The notes under the pieces were generated by a model. It had not been told where the DNA came from, ran no database searches, and worked only from the letters and a program-made list of their open reading frames with translations. A program made the position numbers and the translations under genes. A stretch of 64,000 nucleotides of DNA from Ziziphus jujuba (lineage: Eukaryota > Streptophyta > Magnoliopsida > Rosales > Rhamnaceae), in assembly GCF_031755915.1 (NCBI RefSeq), contig NC_083389.1:26605501-26669500 (forward strand). Reading direction: 5' to 3'. This document shows positions 13,098 through 24,627 of this stretch, piece by piece (the stretch's first letter is position 1; each line of letters starts with the position of its first letter).

Positions 13098-13680
13098 TAT
13101 GGCTTGACCAAAAATGGAGCTGAATTTGGTAAAACGGAGTTAACCGTTGCGTCCGGAACGGCCGAAAATGGTGGACTTGACTCTTCCGGGGTCAAAATAT
13201 AATTACTAGAAATTTTGGGGCAAATATGTAATTTCACAAAATTTCTGGGTCAACCTGTAAATACAGAAACTACAGGGGTCAATCTGTAATTTTGAATAAT
13301 TCAAGGGCTGTTCCGTAATTTCAGAAACTTCTGATGACATGGCAGATTGTGCTGACGTGTCAACACGTGGCAGATGACATGTCGACTGGCGTGGCTGACG
13401 ACGTGTCGGCTGTCGTGGCAGTGTGCGCTGACGTGGTCGTCTTCAACCTCCAGACGGCGCGTGCGGCGCATGAGGCGCGTGAACTGTTGCAGAAAACTTC
13501 AGGCGGCGCGTGGGGGCGCGTGAGACGCTGCGTTTCTCTCCGGCGAACTTCGTTGTTCTCGTCTCGTCGGGTACTTTCACATGGTATTGTCAAATTAATT
13601 ATTTGAGCAACTTTGCGAAACACCAACCTGAAGAACAGTGGCTCTGTTTCTTCAAATTTTGAACCCAAGCTCTCGACCTG

Positions 13681-13694
13681 GAGCTCTGATACCA
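13681..13694 (-). other. Primer-binding site of copia-2 (initiator Met tRNA type)
   Basis: The minus strand reads TGGTATCAGAGCTC two bases inside the LTR. TGGTATCAGAGC is the usual plant copia primer-binding site, complementary to the 3' end of tRNA-iMet. Confidence 0.9.
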
Positions 13695-13696
13695 CT

Positions 13697-14183
13697 TGTT
13701 ATGGTTCTCCGACCACTTTAGAGAAGAAATATGAGAAGAAAAATAAAAAGAATTCTATTACTCTCTTGGAAATAGAATACAAAAATACAAAAACTTCTCT
13801 CTTGGATTCTCACGTGGAATCTCTCCCCTTACTGTCAAACTCTCTCTGAAATTTGCTCACTCTTCTCTCAAGCTCTCTCTGGAACTTAAACACTCTCTCT
13901 CTCGGAGTTTTCTCTCAATATTCCTCACTTGAGATAATATTGAGCTTGCTCTCTTGGCTTGGCTTGCATACAACGAGATGGAGCCTATTTATAGGCTTAT
14001 AAGGTCGGTTGCATGGCCACAATCTTCAACAGCCTCTGCAGAGCCCACAATTGTTGAACAATCCATTTTCGGTGCAGCAATGGCCATTGTCAAAAATGGT
14101 GGCTGTCGGTGCAGTGGTGTCAAAAATGATGGCTGTGCAGTCTTCACACTGTCGGTGCAGTGGTGGTGCGGCTGGACTTCACA
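13697..14183 (-). repeat. 5' LTR of copia-2
   Basis: 487 bp from TGTGAAG at 14183 to ATAACA at 13697 on the minus strand. The outer end is set by the target duplication and the inner end by the primer-binding site two bases further on. A TATA box TATAAATA lies at 13986-13993 on the minus strand, as expected for the U3 promoter. Several GGTGCAGTGG-type short repeats lie near the outer end (about 14070-14165). Confidence 0.88.
13986..13993 (-). promoter_or_regulatory. TATA box in copia-2 LTR
   Basis: TATAAATA on the minus strand within the LTR, oriented to transcribe gag-pol. It fits a U3 promoter; activity is inferred only. Confidence 0.55.
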
Positions 14184-15859
14184 TTAGACACAACATCGAG
14201 GCCTTTAGGAATCTTAGAAAAGAGACTGAACATTCTAGACAAATCCTCTACCTGAAACAACCAGCAAAAATGGGCGATATGAAAGACTTAAAAAATTTAT
14301 TTGCTTAACTAATTTTCTCTAATTTAAGACATTACCTTATCATCTCTAAGTAAAGCATGGCATCCAGAGTGCTCTTTCTCAAGAAATTGGGTTGCATACA
14401 CAGACAACAACTCATGTTGAGCTTTCTACAAAAAGCACATAACAACCAAAGTAGTCAGAATCTAGAATGTCATGGCAAAAGATGAAACCAATAAAATAAA
14501 TTATCATTTAGTCAAAACAAATTTCTAGCTAAAAATGCTCAATTAATATTCATATTCATAGACTAACTACACCTAAAAGGTGGATTTATAATACAAAATC
14601 AATAACAAACCTCCAGCAGCTTTGGCTCACTACTAGAGTGCAAGTAATGAGAAACTCGATCTTTCTCCCGTCTTAAACATTCCTCTGCCTGGAATTTACA
14701 GCAAGATGCATTAAAGATTATCTAATATGGAAAAAAATAAGTGCTGCAACCACATAAAAAAAAAACACTAAAAATTATACCTTTAGCATATAATCTGGAC
14801 AAGAATCTGCTAGAATCCAATTTGAAGCTCTTCGAGAATAATAGGCAGCTGTGTCTTTAAGCATGGCTGGTTCAAAATCATGTTCATAGTAATCGATTTG
14901 CCCCATCCCAATCTCATCAAAAATATCCAAAACATTCTTCAATAGAGCTCGATCAATCTGCTCTCCTTCACTTTCTTGGTCAATCTGATTTGCAAAGTTT
15001 CGTCAAAACTTTTGACAACTACAGAGATAAGATCCCTGATTCAGAAAAAGATTTGAACTTACCAAAGAAATTACAGCATTCCTTACTCTTGCCTTTAATT
15101 CCTGGTAGACCTGAATATTTAAAACAGAGGTGCACATCATATTATTGCAAAGAACACTAAAAAGAATAAGCAAAATATGACATGTTCGGGTTCGCCGTGG
15201 CATACCTGATCACGGAAGCAAGCGAGTGCAACTTCAGTAAGGGATGGAAGTGACTTTCGGGCAATAAGGTAGCGTTCCAGGAAATGGAAGAATCGAGAGA
15301 GCCACCTAACCATGACTTTATGGTTTGCCCATCTTTTCACAAGCTCCCTCAGCATAAACTCATCAGGCTTCTCCCTTAATGATGGCAAAACCTGACAAGA
15401 GTGACAAACATTGACAAATTACACTCCATAGCATGCACACTTTGATCTTCTCAAGAATGCATTTCACATGTATGAACGAAAATTAACAAAAATTCATCTA
15501 AAAGAATTCCTCACCGTTGGAAGTAATATACTCTTCGAATGATTCCCGGTACTTGCCATAAAGCTGCGGTAAATAGTCATGTGGAGGCTTTTGAAAACAC
15601 ATATCAAATATTTTCCTAAAAGGATAACAAGCACAAACAAACAAACAAACAAACATAAAATTTCAGTGTGCAACCATAAGAATAAAAGTGAAACCAAAAG
15701 TAAAAAGAAAACATCATACGTATAGAGCATGAAGTAATCTTCTGAGGTAAACTGAGGCTCGGGCAGCCCCTCCAAAATGTTCTTCAACTTTGTGATACCC
15801 TTCTGCATAAATTCCCATCCTTCCTCCAAGTAAATCATCTTGGGCACGTTCATGGTCAT

Positions 15860-17639
15860 CTTACCACTCTTTAAAAATTCTTAAAAATCTGCAAAATGAA
15901 CAAGGAATGTAAATATCCAAACACTTAGATTGACACCCCCCAATCATACTAAAAATTTCGTAAACATTACCCGAAATTAAAATCCCCAAAGCATAAAAAC
16001 AAAAACCCATACTAAATAAACCTTGACCTCATTCATGGCGGTGGTAAGTGGACTTGTTCATAGGAATTTTTAGATTTAATATTATTTTTATTATTTATTT
16101 ATTTTTATTTATGAGTAAACGACTGTGATTTATTTATATATATATTTTTTTAATAGCTGAGAGAAATGTTCTCAATGTCCCAAGTTTTATTTATGTTTAG
16201 ATACCTAATACTAAATATAAAAATAAATGCCTCCAAAAATAAATGAAAAAGAAAAAAATTATCATATGACTTATATAAATTAGACTTGAATTTAAACATC
16301 ATCAAAATATTGTTGGCACAGGTTGAATATATGATTTTAAAACATAAATTTTATAAGTTTAAAAATATAAGTTACTATTTTTAGTCATATTTATTTTAAA
16401 ACATAAATTTGATAAGTTTAAAATATAAATAAATATTTTTATTCATATTTAGTCAAAATCTGTGTGAAGAAAAAAAAAATTGTTTGATGTATATATATGA
16501 GATTCCATAAATTCCAAAAGAAGAAAAAATATGGTCAAAACTTGTCCAACAAAAAAGAAAAAATAACAAAAAAAACCATGGTGGAAACTGTAGCAATTAG
16601 TGAAATATTTCAGAGAAAAAATTCAATTTAGCTTTCTTTTTTCTTTTTTTTCTTTTTTTTGACTGAAAAAACATACTATACAATTTAGCACGGTGGTTTT
16701 ATTAGAATGACGAAGATTTGGATTCATTGCCGCAATTAATTGTCTTTTTCGTTTTATGGAAATATTGCAGCGATTGATTATCATACACGTAATATACCCA
16801 CACTTTTCTTAAAATCCCAGAAAGACCCTTTGCCACATCAGCATTATTTTTGTAATAACAGATTTTCTTTTGCGGTCTCCCTTGAAGACCATGTGCCATG
16901 TGATGTGATGGAATACAAATCAGTCAATATTTAAAATAATAATAATAACGATAATACCAGTCCTTTGTTTCTTTTACCTATCGACCATAAAGTTTTTGCA
17001 CTCTATTTGTATTCATATTTTCAGTATAAGATAATAAAAAAAATTATATGGATTAGAAGGTAAAAAAAAACTTGATTTTTAAAAATATAAATTTTGTAAT
17101 TATTTCATATAAAAAAAATAAAACATAAAACATGTGGGTGGTTTCTGAAATTTTATTTGCTATATTTCAATTTTTACTATATTTTTTTAGTATAATATCT
17201 ATTTTATTTTTAATTTTAATTTTCAACATAGAATATAATTTAAAAAATAAAACAGATCTTTTGATTTTCTATTATTTAGTTTTTTTTCGGTGTTGATTTT
17301 TAAGTAATTTATTATTTAGTTTTAACCATTAAATTTTGTGATGATCTTTAAACTGCTTATTGTATTGGTTTTAATTTTTTTTTATATTGTTCTTATTTAT
17401 TTTTTTAATTGGTTAAAATCTTTTTTATTATCTCCAATTAAATACAATTATATGATTTTATTTTTTAAAAATCCAAAATTATTTTTTGGCATGTTTGATA
17501 GTATCCATCAACTAAAAATGCCTTACTGTAAAGATTTGACTAAGTGTAATTAATATATATATTAATAATCGACGACATAGTAACGTAGTCAACATAAAAT
17601 TTTCAATTCTGTACTAATTTTCTCCAATCTTATTACATT
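15860..17639. other. AT-rich spacer, unit L
   Basis: Upstream flank of CUL1-L, aligning in pieces with 28618-30145 of unit R. It contains the empty site for a micro-insertion of unit R (near 16295-16315) and for the R-specific SINE (near 16920). No gene is seen. Confidence 0.55.
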
Positions 17640-18436
17640 CTTGCCTTATCGTTCTCTAAGTAAAGCATGGCATCCAAATTTGCTTTTTCTCAAGCAATTG
17701 ACGCAATATATGGAAAACTACTCATGGTGAACTTTCAACAAGAAGCCTATCACAACCAAAGTCTCAGCAGGAATATTGAAATTTCATGCCAAAAGATGAA
17801 ACCAATAAACTAATTTACCATTGAGCCGAAACATATTCCTAACTAAACATGCTCCATTCCTGGACTAGCCACATTTATTTATTTATTTATTTTGTTGAAA
17901 GAATGGACTAACTACACCTAAATATGAAAATCAATAACAATCCTTCAGCAGCTTTGGCTCACTACTAGAGTGCAAGTAATGACAAACTCTTTTCTTCTGT
18001 CTTATATAATCCTCTGCCTATAATTTCCAACAAGATATGTTATAGCCAGAGGACTAGCCACATTTATTTTTTATTTTTATAGTTGTCATAAGTTTTCAAA
18101 AACTTATGAAACTACAAAAATAAAACCCATAATTGAGGGAAAAAAAAAACATATGAACCAACTTACCAAAGAAATTACAATATCCAATTTACTTTTTGCA
18201 TTTGATTTCTGATAGACCTGAAAATCAAAACAGAGTAGTATTGCAAAGATCAATAAAAAAAAGATACATAATATATGGTGTAAATATAATAAAATTGCAT
18301 CCTGTTCGGGTTGGTCATGGGATGCCTGCTCATGGAAGTTTGTGAATCCAAACTCATTAAGGTGTGGAAGTGACCTCCAGGCAATAAAGTAGCGATCGAG
18401 AGAATGGAAGAATCAAGAAAGCTGCCTAACCATGTT
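17640..18436 (-). pseudogene. Decayed CUL1 fragment (exons 7, 6, 4 and 3)
   Basis: Minus-strand stretches resemble CUL1 exon 7 (about 17640-17735), exon 6 (about 17945-18025), exon 4 (about 18165-18218) and part of exon 3 (about 18318-18436), in the correct order but with many substitutions and no open frame. Exon 5 is missing. Unit R keeps only the last dozen bases (GCCTAACCATG at 30150-30160), so R has lost this piece by deletion. It is an older cullin duplicate than the L/R pair. Confidence 0.6.
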
Positions 18437-18832
18437 TATTGAATAAAATTATCTTAGTTCATATAAATAATCATATATCTAAACACTTAATATAAAATAT
18501 TTATCATTTTTTTATATGTTGACTTAAATATTATAATATATGAAGAGCAAACAAAAAGATGCTCTCACCAAAAAAAAAAAAAAATTTGTTAATTGAACTT
18601 TAAAAAAACTTACATTTAGATATGTTTATAATAAAAAATAAAAAAAATTCTCTTTCGTTTTTTTGATTAATTAAAATTTGGTGAGGAAGATAGTCTATGA
18701 TACATGAAGTTTTCTGATTAATTAAAATACTCGGTTTTTGGTGTATATGCATAAGATGTCCTAAATCACATCATGGCTTATTTTATTGGTAAAGAAGAAA
18801 AAAAATTATTTTTGCTTTAAATTACCAAAGAA

Positions 18833-18884
18833 ATAATTGAAGAAATTATTTACCAAAAAAAAAAAATAATAATTGAGGAAATTA
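18833..18884. repeat. Poly(A)-stub micro-insertion with 16-bp target duplication
   Basis: TTTACC followed by a run of A (18849-18868, 20 bp) sits between ATAATTGAAGAAATTA (18833-18848) and a one-mismatch copy (18869-18884). The matching place in unit R (about 30585-30605) has only one copy of the repeat and no insert. This is the signature of a target-primed insertion that delivered almost only a tail. Confidence 0.8.
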
Positions 18885-18889
18885 ATTAA

Positions 18890-19620
18890 AGCTTATACAT
18901 GCAAATCAAGAATTCTACTATATATCACCTAATGAACGAAAAAACTAGATGTCCCATATATCGCATCAATGGTCCTATAAGTGCTTGTGTCTTAAAAGGT
19001 GTTTTGGGAAAGTTTTTCGTCTCCATGCCATAAAGATTCTTCTGCTTCTATAGCAATACAAATGCTTATTATATACATATTTAAGATAAAATTTCACACA
19101 ATCTCCCACCATTGAAACTCATTATCACCAGAAAATAATAAGTAAAATAAAGCAACATATTCAATAAATTGATCAACCAACATGGATGTTATTCCATCTC
19201 CTCCAATCAAGAACCAAGATGATAAAAATATAGAAAAGGAAATTTTTGCTTCAGCCCCTATAAACATATATTTCAGCATATCATATACAAACACCAATTT
19301 GTGCATCTCTAAGAAATAAAAAATAAATAAATAAAAAATTATAAAAAGTAATTAATTCAATTAAAAAAGAAGTTGAGACAATTATACAAGGCAAGAAAAG
19401 TTAATTTCTCTATAGTTGCGGATTGACTTCTTCAGCAAAAGACTAGGAACAATCCAAAAAGCTGGGCAATAGCAATGATTATCTTCACCATCCATACTGA
19501 ATTCCATTTCCATAAAAGGATTCTGGATCTTCTTTTCCTCTAAGGTATGTAATCTAACTTTATGAACATTATCAATATATCAAACATCTCTAAACCAATG
19601 AATTCCAATCCCAGTCCGAC
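18890..19620 (-). pseudogene. Relic of DUF295 F-box gene, unit L
   Basis: This aligns with 30635-31020 of unit R, which leads into a recognisable DUF295 F-box relic. Here only fragments of the C-terminal half survive and no frame is open. An extra block (about 19049-19375) is absent from unit R. Part of it (about 19130-19175) resembles intron sequence of the N-terminal cullin gene near 32282-32325. Confidence 0.4.
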
Positions 19621-19858
19621 AATTACAACGTCTTTTTCTCTTTCCTTTTGTTTGGTACACATATATATATATATATATGTATATTTAATTATAAGGATGA
19701 GATTAAAATAGACTTATTGATAATAAGGGCAGATAGATATATGTATTATATATATGGAATTTTGGAATTTCAACGTGTTCTTTGTGTTTAAGTTAAATAA
19801 GATTTTAACATTCTGGAAGTACATTTTAACAATTTTTTGTTCACAATAATTTATAATT

Positions 19859-19899
<41 letters not shown>

Positions 19900-20183
19900 A
19901 GAGAGAGCTAGTAATCTGGAGCATTCTCCCAAGCGCATTCAAGAGCAGTCAACGTTGTTAGTACAGGAGCCGGCATTCCATGAGGGGAGATAGAGAAGCG
20001 TCAAAGGAGAAGAAAACAAAACTAGGAAGGAGAGTTGAGAGACAGACTGAAATGAAGCATGCGAATGTTTGTCATTTTTGAGAAGAAGACATCCAAAAAA
20101 TGAGGCCCCAGAAGGCAAAGATTTTTTGCCTAGTGGCTTGAAGTGCATGCCTTTTATCTAACCCGACATGTGGTGCTGGAGAC
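19621..20183. other. Spacer between units L and R with a long (TA)n tract
   Basis: AT-rich, with a pure TA run at about 19863-19896. Sequence at 19733-19860 recurs near 48570-48660. No gene is seen. The upstream part of the CW zinc-finger relic may begin inside this stretch. Confidence 0.5.
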
Positions 20184-22290
20184 TTGTTGAAACTAATAAG
20201 TCAGCCATCTGAAGTTTCCAGGACCATCGCAAGAATGAGAAGAAAAAAACCTAGGAGTGCTTCAGTGGAAAAGGTTTTGGAGAAAAGAGAGACAAATTGT
20301 CGCAAGGATGTTATTGGTGACCTTAGGGATCACGGCAAGGGCAAGAGCAAGAGCAACAAGATCTCTCCCTCCTTAAAAGAAAACTTAGAATTACCAAAAT
20401 GTAAAGAAGAGGTAGATCCGCAATGGCAGAGTGTTGGTCAGAAGAGTACAGTTCATGAACTAGATGAAAGAAATGTGCCTCATAAGGAGGAAAAACCAAC
20501 ATCTGAAGGCAAGGATAAGTCAAAGGAGACTAGGTAATGGAAAGCCTGCAGCTTTTTTAACCAAGGAAAGTTTGAGGGTTGAAATTGGTGCAGTTCTTGA
20601 TGATAAAAAAGAATATTACTCATGGTGTTGCTCCTCGTGGTAGTAAAACGCAGAAGCATAAATCACATAATCATAACAAGGGCAACGATAATAACATAGA
20701 TCCGTTAAAGGGCAAAAATTTGGAACAATCAGATAGCAATATGGATCCAAGAGAGAGGCCTTGGGGGGATATTCCAAAGGATGCTTACCTCGATGATGTT
20801 GAAGCAGAACAAAAAATGGTCCTGGATAAACCATTGAAAACATTAAATGGTAAAAAGGTCTATAATCAGTTGGTTTCAGAGGCAACTTTAAAAGGTGCTC
20901 CAAATTCATTGCATCCTGTGATGGCAAATGGACATGCTTAACAGTTGATACCGGCAGCAGTCACTCCTGTAGTTATCAAAGAATATTGGGTGTGCTGTGA
21001 CAGTTTTCAGAAATGGAGGCTTCTACCTTTTGGTAGTCAGCCAAAGCAACTCCCCGAGAAATGGTTGTGTAGAATGCTAATCTGGCTGTAAGTTTTCTTT
21101 CTCATTCTTGACAAATTAGCCAGTTCGGTTGTGTCTATTAATGGTTGTTGCTGAAGCTCCAGATAAATACTAAATAATATTTCTATTTCAATGACTATTC
21201 TCTTTGCTTATGTATGTACTCTCTCTCTCTCCCTCTCTCCCCCTTTTTTGGTGTTCATCCACTCATGTATGTACACCAATTTATATGTATAATTATGTAC
21301 TTCTACATATATTTATACTTGTATTTATATGTTGATGCCTTGCTAACTGGTCAATGAAATTGTGTTGTAGGCCTGGAATGAACCGGTGCGACATCGGTGA
21401 GGAGGAGACAACAAAAGCACTAAATGCATTGTACCAACTACCGGTTTCTGACCATCAAAGTAGCCCGCAGAATCAGGCTAATGGAAGCGCATCTAAAGTA
21501 ACTGCAGTTGGCGTCCAACATCCGGACCAGAATCTCCATAATAACAATTCCCATTCTATATCTAACCGAGAAAAAAATGAGACAGGCATCAAAAGTACTA
21601 AATTCAGGTGGCAGTGGTAGTTCGTTTGGATCTCAAACCCCACAAAAAACCACCTGCACGAACCTGTTAAAAGTAAAAGCTTGAATGACATGAACCAGCC
21701 TCCTTTAAAATCTAGTACAGTGAAAAAATCCGATTTTCAATATTTGAGTAAGCAATGCAACTTGGAAAAGAACATATCTAGGCGGACAGAAAAGCATGTA
21801 AATGGGGTATGTATTTCATTTTGTGTGTGAGACTTTTATTTGAAAGTTGGTAATCGGTGAAGTCTTATTTTGATTGCCATTTCTATGCAAGTGATACTAA
21901 GGAGAAATGAAAGCAAGAGGCAGGCTGATCAATATGCTTGTGGAACTTCCAAGACACCTAAGATTGATGATATTGAGCTAGGCAAAATTGGTCTTCGTTC
22001 CAATGCTTGTTTATCAAGTAAGGTACATGAGAAAGATATGGAACACAATGAATATGGTTTATCCAAGGACAGAAAGTCTGAGGCCAAAGACAAGATACAA
22101 ATTTCTGCAAGGAAACTGGAAGAACGAAGTCAGGTTTCATCAGATGGAGGGGGTGGGGGTCTTTAAATGTAAGAACGGGCAGTAAAAGAGAAAGTTCCTC
22201 AGAGAAAAGGAAATTGAAAGATTGGCAAGAAAACCAGATCTATGAGGAGACATTTCAAATTTCTATGCATGATGACATGGTACTTCTATT
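20184..22290 (+). pseudogene. CW-type zinc-finger protein pseudogene
   Basis: Plus-strand pieces at 20184-20537, 20579-20941 and on to about 21090, then after a plausible intron 21371-21620 and 21890-22165, resemble a plant CW-domain nuclear protein. The CW finger is readable as EYWVCCDSFQKWRLLPFG, then LPEKWLC, then GMNRC in the next exon. The motif normally has four zinc-binding Cys; here the second is Phe. A Lys-rich region precedes it. The frame is broken at 20535 (stop), near 20605 (shift) and at 20939 (stop). It ends where the cullin fragment begins. CW domains bind methylated H3K4 in intact family members; this copy cannot make the protein. Confidence 0.75.
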
Positions 22291-22294
22291 TTCC

Positions 22295-23192
<898 letters not shown>

Positions 23193-24627
23193 CACCAAAT
23201 ACAGTGAGCAATGCAACCAGAGATAAAAGAAGTAAAAAATGGACGTCTAATGCCAATAAACTGCAGAACTCAACTGTCAATATAAAAGGCATATCCTATC
23301 ATTTAGCGGTAGATTTTATGCAAAGAGAAACATTTGTTTTATTTCATAGCTAATGTAATAAACCAAACCGCCTTCAGCAGGTTTAACAGCTATGAATTGA
23401 AATATCAGACAATGTAAAATGAATTTCCACAATGAAATATTTGTGAAAATGAATCACAGTGGGTTTCGTATGATTTTGCTTCTTTCACTACCATTTTTGC
23501 AAATTCAAGCACGTTGTTTATTATGCTATAAAACATTAAACCTCCTAGTTATCCCTATTCTTTGACCTCAAACTTAATAGTCCAAACGACCAAAATTCAT
23601 CTTTTTCCTCTTCTTTTTGGGTGCCCTCTTTTCTTTTTAGCAAATGTAAGAAAACGTTTTTGTCTTTTTATGTTGACGGCTGCTTTTGCTGCAAGTATTG
23701 TTCGATATTTTGTTTGATATATGATATTGAGTCGGAGTAAATTTCAACCTGGTTTTGACTAATCAGAAGTAGTTTTACTCCGAAGTATGTTTCATAGATT
23801 GGATTTTGATACGGGTCAAAACGGTAAACAAATCACTAACACTTCAATATTATGACCAGCAATGAAAATCTTATTGATAGTGGCTTCCATCTTCCAAGAA
23901 TCCAAGTACCAAGGGTAGAGAAATACCAGATTTTGGGGGAGAAAAGGACTTAACAAGAGGGTTCACTAGAAGAATTTTCTTTACTCTGTCAGAATCCTAT
24001 TTAGACAGTTATCAGCAAAGGAATAAGAAGGAAAAATGGCTCAGCCAAAAAATAAAAAAATAAAAAATATATCGCTCTGCATGACCATTAATTTGGTATT
24101 TGTGATTGTAAAAAGGACTATTGTAATTGTGTCCACATTATTCACGTGGGGTTTGCTGCAGAAGGAAGATGTATAATAAAGCAAATGCATCAAATAGGTT
24201 TCACATTCCAAAATACAAACCATTCACCTGATAAAATTTAATTGACAATCAAAATGCTAAAGGTGTGGAAATCATATTACACATTTCCTTTCAGTGGGGG
24301 CAAAAAAACCGTTAAAAGTGAAGCATCGAATTTAAGTCATGATACAGGATGGTCCCACTGAAGCATTGGACCACATTATGGAATCCATTACAATTTCTCC
24401 ATCATGGGTTCACAAATCTATAACTGTTCCCCATACATGGCTCCAACGGCAAAATGTACAAGTATTCTCAGCTTCTGCTTCCAAGGAAACACCAAAGGGG
24501 CATTCACAGAACAGCGTTTTACACACATAATTCTGCCACTCACACTATGAACTACCCTTCTTTTTGTGCCAGTTTCCAAAGCAATAGTCACCAAGTCATT
24601 TGACAGATGATGATCAACAAAAATGAA
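23193..24627. other. Spacer, unit R
   Basis: AT-rich sequence between the partial and the full cullin copies. It aligns with 5755-6798 of unit L apart from about 430 bp (23155-23590) missing there. No gene is seen. Confidence 0.55.

Larger units (their letters stand above)
9358..14183 (-). mobile_element. Ty1/copia element inserted in CUL1-L exon 8 (copia-2), 3' LTR almost deleted
   Basis: The element spans 4826 bp and is flanked by a perfect 5-bp duplication TTAGA (9353-9357 and 14184-14188). The unfilled site, ATGTTAGACACAAC, is intact in unit R near 27258-27272, which confirms borders and insertion site. The 5' LTR (13697-14183), primer-binding site and gag-pol are present. At the other end only about 15 bases resembling the LTR terminus remain (9358-9372, TGTTGTGGTTTTTCC against TGTTATGGTTCTCC at 13697), joined straight to the RNase H coding region. 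Insertion post-dates the L/R duplication. Confidence 0.92.
6799..15859 (-). pseudogene. CUL1: CUL1-like cullin pseudogene, unit L (interrupted by copia-2)
   Basis: The exon series of a plant CUL1 (scaffold of SCF ubiquitin ligases) can be followed from exon 1 (15720-15859, MTMN start) to the stop of exon 19 at 6799. Exon 2 (15515-15615) is present here, unlike unit R, but carries an apparent 1-nt insertion near 15516-15519 that shifts the frame into exon 3. Exon 8 is split by copia-2 (pieces about 14189-14257 and 9341-9357). Exon 17 has lost its 5' part and acceptor (near 7440) and has a 1-nt deletion near 7365. Exon 18 has TGA in place of the Cys codon of VMECVEQ (near 7032), removing the C-terminal winged-helix end. 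The neddylation motif IVRIMK is kept, but the following SRK reads SHK. These independent lesions mark a pseudogene. Confidence 0.85.
4166..19620. repeat. Tandem segmental duplication, unit L
   Basis: Sequence from 4166 onward aligns, in the same order and orientation, with 21541 onward. The shared content is the CW zinc-finger relic, partial CUL1 exons, the spacer, the full CUL1 exon series, AT-rich spacer and DUF295 F-box relics, ending near 19620 (compare 31020). Differences are the copia-2 insertion (9358-14183), a missing stretch near 5755 (present at 23155-23590 in unit R), and about 1.3 kb at 17130-18425 absent from unit R. The alignment is by eye, so borders are approximate. Confidence 0.8.

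Noticed and set aside
13360..13695. GC-richer frames on both strands upstream of copia-2 gag
   Set aside because: They lie in the untranslated leader between primer-binding site and gag ATG, carry no recognised domain and are best read as retrotransposon leader.
18555..18590. CTCACC plus A-run, matching the stub pattern, shared by both units (compare 30318)
   Set aside because: No flanking direct repeat can be seen and it is in both copies, so there is no empty-site support.
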